Position numbers and translations under genes: made by a program. Positions 1 through 8,551 of a stretch of DNA of 20,614 nt are shown piece by piece; position 1 is the stretch's first letter; each line of letters opens with the position of its first letter. Source of the stretch: Lachnospiraceae bacterium UBA3638 (lineage in GTDB: Bacteria; Bacillota; Clostridia; Lachnospirales; Lachnospiraceae); assembly GCA_002373595.1 (NCBI GenBank), contig DFKT01000082.1, positions 1-20,614 of the forward strand, read 5' to 3'. The notes beneath the pieces were generated by a model. It was not told the origin of the DNA. It saw nothing but the letters and a program-made list of their open reading frames with translations, and ran no database searches.

Positions 1-674
1 CTGAAGCAGGGTGCGATCTGGAAATATCTGTCAAAGCCCGAAGTCATAAGGAGCTGTTTGAACTGCTGAGGCGCCTGAGGAAGTGCATAAAACTTACCGG
101 GATGCTTTCTTGCAGGTACGAGATAGTCTCTTGCGCCCTCGGGTGAAGAAGCGGTAAGTATAGGCGTCGTTATCTCGAGGAATCCCTCCCCGGTCATCGC
201 CTGACGAAGCGCTGCGACAACATTGCATCTCATGATGATATTTCTCTTAACTTCGGGATTGCGAAGGTCAAGATATCTGTACTTAAGACGCTGCTGCTCA
301 TCAGCCTCACGGCTTCTGTTTATCTCAAAGGGAAGCTCTGAGTGGATGTTCTTTCCGAGTACGGTAACGCTCTCGGGTACAACCTCTATCTCTCCCGTTT
401 CGATCCTGGTATTCTTGTTACTTCTCTCTCTGACCTCACCGACTATGCGGATGGTGGACTCCTTAGTGATGTCCTTGAACGCCTTGACCATCTCATCGGA
501 CTCGGCTACGAGCTGTGTCGTTCCGTAGAAATCACGAAGGATGATAAACGAAAGACCTGCGCCCACTTCGCGCATGTTCTCCATCCATCCTACGAGAGTG
601 ACCTTCTTGCCCGCATCGGCAAGTCTTAACTCTCCGCAGTTATGTGTTCTTGATTGTGTCATTTTTTCAGCCAT
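1..674 (-). CDS. aspS: Aspartyl-tRNA synthetase, N-terminal part (gene runs off the left edge)
   Basis: This cytoplasmic class II aminoacyl-tRNA synthetase charges tRNA-Asp (possibly also tRNA-Asn in organisms using the transamidation route). About 224 N-terminal residues are present of a family length near 590. The protein begins MAEKMTQSRTHNCGELR, followed by an OB-fold anticodon-binding domain (VGWMENMREVGAGLSFIILRD, here split as VGWMENMRE and GLSFIILRDF). The start of the catalytic domain follows, with KYRYLDLRNPEVKRNI, the PEGARDYLVP segment and ALPQAPQQFKQLLM. It stops just before class II motif 2, at RYFQIAPCF. The ATG at 674 is preceded by GAGG at about 8 nt, which favours it over an in-frame ATG at 662. 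It lies 34 bp after hisS, a very common Firmicutes hisS-aspS pair, and is probably cotranscribed with it. Identification is secure; only the end is missing. Confidence 0.96.
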   Translation of the reverse strand, partial: MAEKMTQSRTHNCGELRLADAGKKVTLVGWMENMREVGAGLSFIILRDFYGTTQLVAESDEMVKAFKDITKESTIRIVGEVRERSNKNTRIETGEIEVVPESVTVLGKNIHSELPFEINRSREADEQQRLKYRYLDLRNPEVKRNIIMRCNVVAALRQAMTGEGFLEITTPILTASSPEGARDYLVPARKHPGKFYALPQAPQQFKQLLMTSGFDRYFQIAPCF

Positions 675-708
675 TTTTATATCCTCTGCATTCCCGAAGC
701 GTCTGAAA

Positions 709-1977
709 TCAGTGCTTCAATTCCTCATTATAAAACTCTTCGAATTCAGTATACCCCTGTGCTTCAAGGCCTTCCTTCTGGAATTTTTTATTCTTGTTCA
801 TTCTTACGACCAGTATGCTCCTGCCGGCCGATCTCTCTTCTTTAGCCTTGGCCATGATGGAAGAAAGTCTCTCTCCTCCGACACCTTTCTCGATGAGATA
901 TGCCTTCTTGGCAGGCTCCGGTACATTGAATCCGTTCTCAAGAAGGAGCATTACTATTCTTTCAAATCCGATCGAGAATCCGCAGGCGGGTACATCGTTG
1001 CCCGTGAATCTTCCGACCATCTTGTCATATCTTCCGCCGCCTCCGCAGCTGCCTCCGAACTGAGGGATGGCTATCTCAAATATCGTTCCCGTATAATATC
1101 CCATTCCGCGTACGAGCGTGGGATCGAATACCATCTTGAAATCTGCTTCCTTTGCGGCTTCTACAGCTCCGATTATCTCCTCGAGATTCTCTGCGATGGC
1201 TTTATCGGCCGATCCCTGAAGTCTCGATGCAAAATCGAAAGGGGTTCCCGGTGCGTTCTTAAACAGTCCAAGATACTTATCTACCGATCCTTCCGTCTTG
1301 CCGTTCTCGATAAGCTCTGCTCTTACGCCGTCGAGTCCGATCTTGTCGAGTTTATCCAGCGTGATGCATACGCTCTCGAAATCACTCTCCGCAAATCCCG
1401 CATATGCCGACATAGCCTGGAGGAGTCTGCGGTCACTGATCCTTATTTCAAATCCTTTGAACCCAAGCTTTCCGAGGGTTGCAGTGGTAGCGAGTATAAG
1501 CTCTATCTCTGCCAGATTACCCGGCTCGCCGAGTATATCTATATCGCACTGCATGAACTGTCTGAAACGGCCTCTCTGAGGTCTGTCCGCACGCCATACA
1601 TTTCCCATCTGAAGAGCCTTGAAAGGCGAAGGAAGGCTCGCGGAATTATTGGAATAAAACCTGACGAGGGGCACGGTCAGATCATAGCGAAGTCCCGAGT
1701 CCGCTATGGAATCCTGGTGTGCATTGCCTGCAGCCACCTGCGTCATAGCTTCATCGAGCTTATCGCCCCTCTTCATCACTTTAAAGATCAGCTTCTCATT
1801 ATCTCCGCCCTGCTTGCTGGTGAGATTCTCGATCGACTCTACGCAAGGTGTCTCTATGCGGGTAAAACCGTATGTCGCATAGGTGCTGCTAATCACGCTC
1901 TGTACATATTCTCTTATCCTCATCTCCTCGGGCAGTATATCCTTCATGCCCGTGACGGGTTTTTTGTTCAATTTCAT
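709..1977 (-). CDS. hisS: Histidyl-tRNA synthetase
   Basis: This enzyme attaches histidine to tRNA-His in the cytoplasm. The protein has 422 residues, close to the family norm. Class II motif 1 lies near residues 30-60. The histidine-binding strand with RYDLTVPLVRFY is at 97-108 and motif 2 (MGNVWRADRPQRGRFRQF) at 124-141. The His-specific loop LVRGMGYYTGTIFEI is at 288-302, with Gly where many HisRS have Asp. A glycine-rich GGSCGGGGRYD is at 308-318 and motif 3 (GFSIGFERI) at 333-341. The C-terminal anticodon-binding region (about 358-422) is short and divergent compared with the roughly 90 residues of the E. coli enzyme; this variant is seen in clostridial HisRS. AAGGAG sits 7 nt before the ATG. 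It is followed by aspS after 34 bp. A promoter candidate in the 69-bp gap before it suggests transcription independent of the HD-GYP gene. Confidence 0.97.
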   Translation of the reverse strand: MKLNKKPVTGMKDILPEEMRIREYVQSVISSTYATYGFTRIETPCVESIENLTSKQGGDNEKLIFKVMKRGDKLDEAMTQVAAGNAHQDSIADSGLRYDLTVPLVRFYSNNSASLPSPFKALQMGNVWRADRPQRGRFRQFMQCDIDILGEPGNLAEIELILATTATLGKLGFKGFEIRISDRRLLQAMSAYAGFAESDFESVCITLDKLDKIGLDGVRAELIENGKTEGSVDKYLGLFKNAPGTPFDFASRLQGSADKAIAENLEEIIGAVEAAKEADFKMVFDPTLVRGMGYYTGTIFEIAIPQFGGSCGGGGRYDKMVGRFTGNDVPACGFSIGFERIVMLLLENGFNVPEPAKKAYLIEKGVGGERLSSIMAKAKEERSAGRSILVVRMNKNKKFQKEGLEAQGYTEFEEFYNEELKH

Positions 1978-2014
1978 AAGTTTCTCCTTGCTTTCCTTTT
2001 ATCTCCGAACTATC

Positions 2015-2043
2015 AGTATATTAAAAATCAGCCAAAAAGTAAA
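2015..2043 (-). promoter_or_regulatory. Probable sigma-A promoter for hisS-aspS
   Basis: On the minus strand, TTTACT (2043-2038) and TATACT (2020-2015) are separated by exactly 17 nt in the 69-bp gap between the HD-GYP gene and hisS. The -10 matches the consensus at 5 of 6 positions and the -35 at 4 of 6. The implied start of transcription near 2008 gives a leader of about 30 nt, which is too short for a T-box, the element that often controls hisS in Firmicutes. Read by eye; no expression evidence. Confidence 0.5.
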
Positions 2044-2046
2044 TGT

Positions 2047-3750
2047 TTAAGCCATTGTCCGATAGTATTCCTCAAGCCTCGGTCTGGCGCTTATATAGCA
2101 GTTCCTAAGACCGGGATCGAACTTCGTTCCCATATCTCCCATTATGATCGCATCCGCTTCCTCAAAGGACATCGCGGGCTTGTATACCCGGACGCTCACC
2201 AGCGCGTCATATACATCCGCTATGGCCATTATCCTCGCTTCGAAAGGTATATCGGTTCCCTTTAATCCCTCGGGATATCCGGATCCGTCCCATCTCTCAT
2301 GATGGTAATGTGCGACATTCTCAGCAACCTTCTTAAACGATTCATCGTCCGTTCCCTCAAGTATCTCACGGACTATCCTTGCGCCTTCTGCGGCATGCTT
2401 TTTCATGATCTCGAATTCTTCATCCGTAAATCTTCCCGGTTTTCTCAGGATGACATCATCGACTGCTACCTTCCCGAGATCATGCATTGGAGCCGCTTTT
2501 ATCACATCATGTACGAATTTGGCGGGAAGGCCGGCGCGGTTCTCCTTGCCCAGCTCATCCAGAAGTATCCTGACTCCCTCACTCGTCCTCCTGATATGGC
2601 CTCCCGTGGAATTGTCACGGCTTTCAACCATCGCCGCCATACTCAGGATGAGGTTGTCATGCATCTTCTCGATGCTCTTCGTCTTTTCGCTCACTTCATC
2701 CTTAAGCTGCGTATTGTACTTACTCATCAGCTTCAGGTATTTCTGATTCTTGGTATCATCGGTTATGAGGATCCTGTATCCTTTGTTCTTTTCGGCATGC
2801 AGGTCATTAACCTCAATGCTGTATATGCTCTCCTCTCCCGTATCGGGATCCTTTACCGTATACGAACTCCTGGATATATTGTCATTCTTATACTTTGCAA
2901 GCCACGCTGCAACGGTTCCGCTCAGGGCGCTTTCTTTAAATACGGATCTGTCGACCGCAACATCTTTAAGTTCGGGCAGTATCCTCTTGGCAGTCTCATT
3001 GCTCCCGAGGTAATGCCCCTTTGGTCCCAGAGTGATAAATCCCGTCTCACCGGACCGGACCATTGATTCAACGACCACATCCGTTACTTCATACAGAGTC
3101 ATTCTGCCTACGATTACGAGATATACGAACTGCGCAAGTACATATGTGACCGGGATCAGTTCTACATCCTGTCCGTTCAGTTTATTTACCAGGTATCCCG
3201 TCATGGACAGCACAAGAGGGATGAAAAGCAGATACAAAACCGTTCTCGATACTTCTTTTTTCTTGAACAGACTGTATATGACCGCAGCAAAGCTGACAAC
3301 AAAATATGCCGCAATGAAGACATAAAAGACCGTATGCATCGGACCGTAAACCTTGTGCGATACCCACGCTCCGTCAACCTTTTCGATATAGAAATCCTTA
3401 TAATACAGATCATATTTGCCGATCGTAAGGATCGTCGCATACAAAAACGCATTGAGCGTAAATGTCGTCCCTCTGATCCAGCCCTTAACGGGGATCTTGC
3501 ACAGGCTCAGCACACACATTGCGATGAACCACGGCAGGAAACACCCTCCGATATATTGAATTTTGATCGAAAGGATGACGCTTTCCGTAGTGGGATTGAT
3601 CCACATCATGAAAAATGAAAGATTCGAGATCACGACCAGAAAGAAGACCATCGTGATGTTCACATCAAAATGCTTCTGCCATATAAAAACATATAGGGTC
3701 AAAAATATGACCGACAAGAGAAAGCATACTCCGTAGTATGTTGTGATCAC
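2047..3750 (-). CDS. Membrane HD-GYP cyclic-di-GMP phosphodiesterase with 7TM and PAS-like sensor region
   Basis: This is a probable membrane-bound c-di-GMP phosphodiesterase of 567 residues. Residues 1-220 contain about seven hydrophobic segments resembling the 7TM sensor region found at the N-terminus of some histidine kinases. Residues about 225-335 look like a PAS-type domain (ETGFITLGPKGHYLGSNETA), followed by a short coiled linker (340-365). The HD-GYP domain spans about 365-550: ESRDNSTGGHIRRT, H423-D424 in MHDLGKVAV, H452, HYHHERWDGSGYPEGLKG with G491-Y492-P493, and D512 in ADVYDA. The metal ligands and GYP loop are all present, so activity is expected. The start is GTG at 3750 with GGAGG 9 nt upstream. 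It lies only 24 bp after mnmA, so it is probably cotranscribed with cell-wall and tRNA-modification genes, an unusual setting for a signalling protein. The sensed ligand is unknown. Confidence 0.93.
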   Translation of the reverse strand: MITTYYGVCFLLSVIFLTLYVFIWQKHFDVNITMVFFLVVISNLSFFMMWINPTTESVILSIKIQYIGGCFLPWFIAMCVLSLCKIPVKGWIRGTTFTLNAFLYATILTIGKYDLYYKDFYIEKVDGAWVSHKVYGPMHTVFYVFIAAYFVVSFAAVIYSLFKKKEVSRTVLYLLFIPLVLSMTGYLVNKLNGQDVELIPVTYVLAQFVYLVIVGRMTLYEVTDVVVESMVRSGETGFITLGPKGHYLGSNETAKRILPELKDVAVDRSVFKESALSGTVAAWLAKYKNDNISRSSYTVKDPDTGEESIYSIEVNDLHAEKNKGYRILITDDTKNQKYLKLMSKYNTQLKDEVSEKTKSIEKMHDNLILSMAAMVESRDNSTGGHIRRTSEGVRILLDELGKENRAGLPAKFVHDVIKAAPMHDLGKVAVDDVILRKPGRFTDEEFEIMKKHAAEGARIVREILEGTDDESFKKVAENVAHYHHERWDGSGYPEGLKGTDIPFEARIMAIADVYDALVSVRVYKPAMSFEEADAIIMGDMGTKFDPGLRNCYISARPRLEEYYRTMA

Positions 3751-3774
3751 AGTTTCAAGCCTCCGAACGATACG

Positions 3775-4836
3775 TCAAACGATGATACCGCCGCCTATCA
3801 CGCATCCATCTGCGTCATAGAATACAGCGGACTGCCCCGGCGATGCGGCTCTCACCGGATCTTTAAAGTGTATCATAATTCCGCCGTCTTTTGCACCCTC
3901 TATCTCGGCTTCCTCTCCCGCATGTCTGTATCTTATCTTGGCAGAGCACTTCAGGCTTTCGCCCTCCGAGAGTCCTTCAATGCTTTGGAAGCTTACATCC
4001 CTGCACAGAACTTCCTTCGTAAAAAGGGCTTCTTCAGCGCTTATGACCACTTCGTCTCTGTCCGCCCTTATCTCTTTTACAAATACGGGTTCGCCCATCG
4101 CAAGACCGAGTCCTTTTCTCTGCCCCACTGTGTAATGGATGATTCCTTTATGCCTGCCAAGGATATGTCCCTCTTCATCGACAAAATTGCCCTCTCCGGG
4201 GACCGTTCCTTCGGAATTATTCTCGATATATCCCGCGTAGTCTCCGTCGGGTACAAAGCATATCTCCTGGGAATCCGCTTTGGACGCCACCGAGAGTCCC
4301 GCTTTGTCCGCTATATTTCTAACTTCATCCTTAGATAGATTGCCGAGAGGCATGAGCGTGCGTGCGAGCTGATCCTGCGTGAGCCTGTAGAGCATATAAG
4401 CCTGGTCCTTATCGGAGTGCAGCGCCTTTTTTACTGTATATCTGCCGTTTTCAAGTTTAACTGTCGAAGCGTAATGTCCTGTCGCAATGAACTGCGCCTG
4501 CATATCGTCCGCAGCCTTGATCATCCCCGCCCACTTTACGTATCTGTTACAGGGGATGCAGGGATTGGGAGTAAGTCCCTTTATATAGTCCGACACAAAG
4601 GGCTTCGTCACCCTCTCTTCAAATTCGGACATACAGTTTCTGACATAGTACGGGATACCTATCTCGTCAGCCACACGCTGTGCATCATCTATCTCACAGC
4701 ATCTCGAGTCCTTCCCGTCCGATGTCATCCAGGTCCGGAGCGTTATTCCTATCACATCATATCCTGTCGCTTTGAGCAGATATGCGCATACCGCACTGTC
4801 CACTCCTCCCGACATTCCGACTATCACTCTGGGCAT
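3775..4836 (-). CDS. mnmA: tRNA-specific 2-thiouridylase MnmA
   Basis: MnmA installs the 2-thio group on the wobble uridine (U34) of tRNA-Lys, -Glu and -Gln. It uses ATP to adenylate the base and a persulfide relayed from a cysteine desulfurase. The protein has 353 residues, a normal length. The PP-loop SGGVDSAV is at 9-16. The catalytic pair is C96 within NPCIPCNRYVKW (91-102) and C193 within DSQEICFVPDGDY (188-200). ATGHY (118-122) and the DKDQAYMLY segment (142-150) are family hallmarks. The C-terminal beta-barrel ends with SPGQSAVFYDADGCVIGGG. The ATG is one base after the murE stop (TGA-T-ATG), with GGAAGGA inside the end of murE, which indicates translational coupling. The HD-GYP gene follows after 24 bp. 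Confidence 0.97.
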   Translation of the reverse strand: MPRVIVGMSGGVDSAVCAYLLKATGYDVIGITLRTWMTSDGKDSRCCEIDDAQRVADEIGIPYYVRNCMSEFEERVTKPFVSDYIKGLTPNPCIPCNRYVKWAGMIKAADDMQAQFIATGHYASTVKLENGRYTVKKALHSDKDQAYMLYRLTQDQLARTLMPLGNLSKDEVRNIADKAGLSVASKADSQEICFVPDGDYAGYIENNSEGTVPGEGNFVDEEGHILGRHKGIIHYTVGQRKGLGLAMGEPVFVKEIRADRDEVVISAEEALFTKEVLCRDVSFQSIEGLSEGESLKCSAKIRYRHAGEEAEIEGAKDGGIMIHFKDPVRAASPGQSAVFYDADGCVIGGGIIV

Positions 4837-4837
4837 A

Positions 4838-6445
4838 TCAGCTTTCCTTCCGGTCTGCAGCGTGAGCCTTAACGTAATCCTTTATGATCTCTTCTTCGGA
4901 AAAGTATGTCTTTACGCCCTTTATATCCTGATATGTCTCATGTCCCTTTCCGATAAGAGCCACTATATAATCGGGCTTTGCAGTCTGCAGCAGGTATTCT
5001 ATCGCTTCTTTTCTGTCCTTGATGATCTCATATTTTCCGTGCTCGGAATCAAGACCTGCTATTATGTCCTTGTTTATATCATCGATCTCTTCGAATCTCG
5101 GATTGTCCGTAGTGATTATCGTCAGGTCTGCATATTTGCCGGAAGCCGCTCCCATAGCGAATCTCCTCGCCTTGGGCTTATTGCCGCCGCCTCCGAAAAC
5201 ACATATCAGCTTGCCGGGATTGTATCCCTTAAGCATGGAAAGAAGGCTCTCCGCACTTACGGCATTGTGCGCATAATCGATGATAAATGTAGCGATATGA
5301 GACGCTTCTCTTACTACCTGCGTACGGCCCTTTACGGATACGTTCCTTAATCCTTTCTTTATCCCGTCTTCATGAATGCCGCACGAAAAAGCCAGAGCTG
5401 CCGCTACCAGCGCATTCTCTACATTGAATCTGCCCGGCATCGGGATCACAGCATCCGTGTTGATGATGCCTGAGATAAATACTTCAGAGCCTATGATATC
5501 CTTTTCCCAGATATCCTTTATCCTCGTACATGCGATATCAGGATTCTCTTTTGAATCATCCGCGATACCGACAGTAAGAAATCTCTTAGGGAGTCTGTCA
5601 CTGATACCTCCGGCAAATCCTTTGGTCCCGCGGTCTTTTAGTTCGCGTGCTATCAGTCTTCCTCTCTCATCATCAGCATTAATGATGAGATTGGTACAGA
5701 CATCGGCGATCTTTTTCTTGCATTCAAAGTATTCTTCAAAATCCTTATGCTCACCGGGACCTATGTGATCGGGGGAGATATTTAAGAATGCTCCGTGATC
5801 GTATACGATACCGTATACTCTGTCCTGCTTAAACGCCTGACTGGACACTTCCATAACGCAGTGAGTGCAGCCCTCGTCAAGCATCTTTCGGAAAAGGCTG
5901 TGGAGCTCATACGATTCGGGAGTGGTATTCTTCGTGGGAATGATATTCTCTCCGATCGTACAACCCACAGTGCCTATCATTCCTACGGTATTGCCTTCCG
6001 CTTCGAGTATGCTCTTTATCATATGCGCGGTCGTGGTCTTCCCCTTCGTGCCCGTGATGCCGATCATCACAAGTCTCTCGGCAGGCTTGCCAAAATACGC
6101 CGCACTTAAGAGTGCCAGAGCCTTCCTGGTATCCGTGACATCTATCACGGTTATGTTTTCTCTGATATATTTCTCATCTTCCTGCGGGATGCAGTGACTC
6201 TGCGTAACGACTGCGCAGGCTCCTTTTTCTATCGCATCCTTAAGGAACTTGTGTCCGTCGAAATTCATTCCGCAAAGCGCTACGAACACACTGTCTTTTA
6301 CGATCTTTCTGGAATCATAGATGATAGCGCTGACATCGCACTCCGGCATCGGAGGAGTCTTAATATCACCGTTTATGAGTCTTTCAAGCGCATCCTTTTC
6401 ATGCGCTATGGGCATCAGTTCTTTTATGCAATCAATCAGCTTCAT
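4838..6445 (-). CDS. murE: UDP-MurNAc-tripeptide synthetase (meso-diaminopimelate ligase) MurE
   Basis: MurE adds the third amino acid to UDP-MurNAc-L-Ala-D-Glu in cytoplasmic peptidoglycan precursor synthesis. The protein has 535 residues. The N-terminal Mur-ligase domain (about 35-115, SVFVALCGMNFDGHKF) is followed by the ATP-binding P-loop GITGTKGKTTTAHM (129-142), NTTPES (173-178) and the central-domain residues DHIGPGEHKDFEEYFECKKKI, where the carbamylated lysine is expected. The C-terminal domain has FGGGGNKPKAR (417-427), DNPR at 447-450 and IGKGHETYQD (498-507). The DNPR motif predicts meso-DAP rather than lysine as substrate, which fits the adjacent dapF. The EVSSQ segment (199-203) has Gln where many MurE have His. 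It overlaps dapF by 14 bp, with GAAGGA upstream inside dapF, so the two are translationally coupled. Confidence 0.96.
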   Translation of the reverse strand: MKLIDCIKELMPIAHEKDALERLINGDIKTPPMPECDVSAIIYDSRKIVKDSVFVALCGMNFDGHKFLKDAIEKGACAVVTQSHCIPQEDEKYIRENITVIDVTDTRKALALLSAAYFGKPAERLVMIGITGTKGKTTTAHMIKSILEAEGNTVGMIGTVGCTIGENIIPTKNTTPESYELHSLFRKMLDEGCTHCVMEVSSQAFKQDRVYGIVYDHGAFLNISPDHIGPGEHKDFEEYFECKKKIADVCTNLIINADDERGRLIARELKDRGTKGFAGGISDRLPKRFLTVGIADDSKENPDIACTRIKDIWEKDIIGSEVFISGIINTDAVIPMPGRFNVENALVAAALAFSCGIHEDGIKKGLRNVSVKGRTQVVREASHIATFIIDYAHNAVSAESLLSMLKGYNPGKLICVFGGGGNKPKARRFAMGAASGKYADLTIITTDNPRFEEIDDINKDIIAGLDSEHGKYEIIKDRKEAIEYLLQTAKPDYIVALIGKGHETYQDIKGVKTYFSEEEIIKDYVKAHAADRKES

Positions 6446-7277
6446 ACTCGTAGGATCCTTCGTATACTATTTTGGACCAGCCTGTCATGTGGACTTTGTC
6501 CTCGCTGTCCCATGCTATCTCCAGCGTTCCGCCTATCTGCTCTACGCTGACTTCCCTGTCCGTAAGCCCCAGACGGTTACCGAAAACAGCAGCGGTGCAG
6601 CATCCGGTACCGCATCCTATGGTCTCTCCCGTTCCGCGTTCCCATTCTCTGATCTTTATATTTTTCCTGTCTATAACCTGTGCAAAGGTGACATTGGTCC
6701 TCTTGGGGAACATCGGATGATTCTCTATAGCCGGCCCGTATTTGGCGATATCCAGAGTATCTACATCGTCTATAAACATGACGGTATGCGGATTTCCCCA
6801 GGAGAGAGATGACATATTAAATACTCTTCCCTCTATCTCAACGGGAACATCATACAGCTCATCTCCTTCGCACACTACGGGCACTCTGTCCTTATCGAAA
6901 ACAGGCTTTCCGATATTCGCATGAACATTTACAACATCACATTTATCTACTATCAGCTCCACATGCTGGATGCCGCCGATCGTCTCTATCGTAAGTTCGG
7001 TTTTATCCGTCAGACCGTAGTAATATACATACTTTGATACGCTCCTCAAAGCATTGCCGCACATCTCGCATTCCGTTCCGTCGGGATCGAACACTCTCAT
7101 CCTGAAATCACATTTGTCGGAAGCACAGATAAGGATAAGTCCGTCACTGCCCACTCCGAAATGTCTGTCGGAAACCTTGATGGCGAGGTCCGACCAATCC
7201 GCTACATCTACCTGCATCGCATTGACATAGACATAGTCGTTACCGTACGCCTGCATTTTTGTAAAAGGTATCTTCAT
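6432..7277 (-). CDS. dapF: Diaminopimelate epimerase DapF
   Basis: DapF is a PLP-independent racemase that converts LL-diaminopimelate to meso-diaminopimelate, for lysine synthesis and for the substrate of MurE. The protein has 281 residues, a normal length. The N-terminal substrate-binding segment is MQAYGNDYVYVNA (8-20). HFGVGSDGL is at 39-47. The two catalytic cysteines of the base pair are C73 in EMCGNALR and C222 in ETIGCGTGCCTAA. WGNPHTVMF (160-168) and the RTNVTFAQ strand (193-200) are typical. The start ATG at 7277 has GGTGA and, further upstream, AAGGA. Its end overlaps murE by 14 bp. No convincing promoter was found in the short gap upstream, so it may be read through from the PLP-enzyme gene or use a weak promoter overlapping the terminator there. 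Confidence 0.97.
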   Translation of the reverse strand: MKIPFTKMQAYGNDYVYVNAMQVDVADWSDLAIKVSDRHFGVGSDGLILICASDKCDFRMRVFDPDGTECEMCGNALRSVSKYVYYYGLTDKTELTIETIGGIQHVELIVDKCDVVNVHANIGKPVFDKDRVPVVCEGDELYDVPVEIEGRVFNMSSLSWGNPHTVMFIDDVDTLDIAKYGPAIENHPMFPKRTNVTFAQVIDRKNIKIREWERGTGETIGCGTGCCTAAVFGNRLGLTDREVSVEQIGGTLEIAWDSEDKVHMTGWSKIVYEGSYEYEAD

Positions 7278-7306
7278 CTTTTCACCGCTGTCCTTCTTTT
7301 ACAGTC

Positions 7307-7344
7307 AAAAACAAATGCAATACCCGCGAGGAGCATTGCATTTG
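7307..7344 (-). terminator. Rho-independent terminator after the Cys/Met PLP enzyme gene
   Basis: A perfect 10-bp inverted repeat, CAAATGCAAT (7312-7321) with ATTGCATTTG (7335-7344), encloses a 13-nt loop. In the minus direction the stem is followed immediately by TTTTT (7311-7307). The stem is A/T-rich, with only three G/C pairs, so termination may be incomplete and allow read-through into dapF. No T tract follows in the plus direction. Confidence 0.65.
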
Positions 7345-7360
7345 AAATGATCAAAAATTA

Positions 7361-8539
7361 TTACGCCAGAGCCTGCTCCAGATCAGCTATGATATCCCTG
7401 GGATCCTCGATGCCGATAGAGATACGTATAAATCTCTCATTGATACCGAGTTTCTCTCTTATCTCGGGCGGGATGGACTCATGCGTCTGAGTAAGAGGAT
7501 ATGTCACGAGAGTCTCCGTTCCTCCGAGGCTCTCTGCGAAGAGTATCATCTTTACTCCGCCGAGAAGCTTCTTGGCACTCTCTAAGCTGTCGAGCTCAAA
7601 GGAGATCATTCCGCCGAATCCCGTAGACTGTGACTTGCTGATCGCATATCCCTTGTGATCCTCAAATCCGGCATAATAGACCTTCTTTACCTTCGGGTGC
7701 TTTCTGAGCCACTCTGCCACTTCCTTTGCATTTGAGTTGTGCTTTTCCATGCGAAGAGAAAGTGTCTTGAGACCTCTTATAAGGAGCCATGAATCCATGG
7801 GGCCAAGTCCGTTTCCGCGGCTCTTAAGCTGCATATGGAAATGATCGGAATAAGTCTCATCCTTTATTACTACGATACCTGCTATGACATCATTATGTCC
7901 GCAGATGTATTTGGTAGCGGAATGAACAACAATGTCAGCGCCGAGAGTAAGGGGTTTCTGGAAGTACGGGGTGAGGAATGTATTGTCGACGACAAATACC
8001 GCACCGCCCTTATGTGCTACCTCTGCCACCTTTCTGATGTCCGATACACGCATCATGGGATTGGTGGGTGACTCGAGAAATACCATTCTGGTATTGGGCT
8101 TCATTGCCGCCTCGAGATTCTCTATATCCGACATATCGACATACTGGAAATCACATCCGAGTTCTCTGAAGATATCCTCCGCAATACGGTATGTACCGCC
8201 GTAGAGATCATCGGAAAGAATGATATGGTCTCCGTCCTTAAGCATTCCGAAGAGTGACATATTGGCTGCCTGACCGGATGTAAAAGCAAATGCCTCATAC
8301 CCTTCCTCAAGGATAGCCATCGTACGCTCGAGTTCCTGTCTGGTAGGATTCTGAAGTCTCGAATACAGATATCCTGTGGATACATCAAATGCTCTGTGTT
8401 TGAATGTAGCGGTCTGAAAGATCGGAAAACTGAGTGAACCCGTCATGGGATCACATCCGAGCGCTCCGTGGACGACTTTCGAATCAAAATGAAGATCATC
8501 TTTTCTGTCCCAGTCGTTGTAATAACATTCTTCTCTCAT
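7361..8539 (-). CDS. Cys/Met-metabolism PLP enzyme (cystathionine gamma-synthase / gamma-lyase type)
   Basis: This is a fold-type I PLP enzyme of the trans-sulfuration family, acting on cystathionine, O-acylhomoserine or related sulfur amino acids. The protein has 392 residues, the usual family size. With the ATG at 8539 as residue 1, the PLP phosphate contacts Y59 and R61 lie in GYLYSRLQNPT. FTSGQAA is at 86-92 and the stacking tyrosine Y113 in DLYGGTYR. D185 lies in VVDNTF, and K210, the Schiff-base lysine, in HSATKYICGHND. The C-terminus carries FAESLGGTETLVTYPLTQTHESIP. The SDDLYGGTYR segment and AESLGG fit the cystathionine gamma-synthase/gamma-lyase subgroup, but methionine gamma-lyase or O-acetylhomoserine thiolase cannot be excluded. 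The ATG at 8539 is chosen because GGAGGG lies 3 nt before it; an in-frame TTG five codons upstream lies before that site. It is monocistronic, with its own promoter and terminator. Confidence 0.93.
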   Translation of the reverse strand: MREECYYNDWDRKDDLHFDSKVVHGALGCDPMTGSLSFPIFQTATFKHRAFDVSTGYLYSRLQNPTRQELERTMAILEEGYEAFAFTSGQAANMSLFGMLKDGDHIILSDDLYGGTYRIAEDIFRELGCDFQYVDMSDIENLEAAMKPNTRMVFLESPTNPMMRVSDIRKVAEVAHKGGAVFVVDNTFLTPYFQKPLTLGADIVVHSATKYICGHNDVIAGIVVIKDETYSDHFHMQLKSRGNGLGPMDSWLLIRGLKTLSLRMEKHNSNAKEVAEWLRKHPKVKKVYYAGFEDHKGYAISKSQSTGFGGMISFELDSLESAKKLLGGVKMILFAESLGGTETLVTYPLTQTHESIPPEIREKLGINERFIRISIGIEDPRDIIADLEQALA

Positions 8540-8551
8540 ATTCCCTCCGGT

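Noticed and set aside
541..2265. A 574-codon open frame on the plus strand opposite hisS and the end of the HD-GYP gene
   Set aside because: It is antisense to two genes with clear family motifs, its predicted protein shows no recognisable domain and is basic and cysteine-rich in the manner of shadow frames, and it has no convincing ribosome binding site. It most likely arises from codon bias in hisS.
2299..3066. A 255-codon plus-strand open frame inside the HD-GYP gene
   Set aside because: The opposite strand encodes intact HD-GYP and PAS-like sequence; this frame has no motif and no independent signals.
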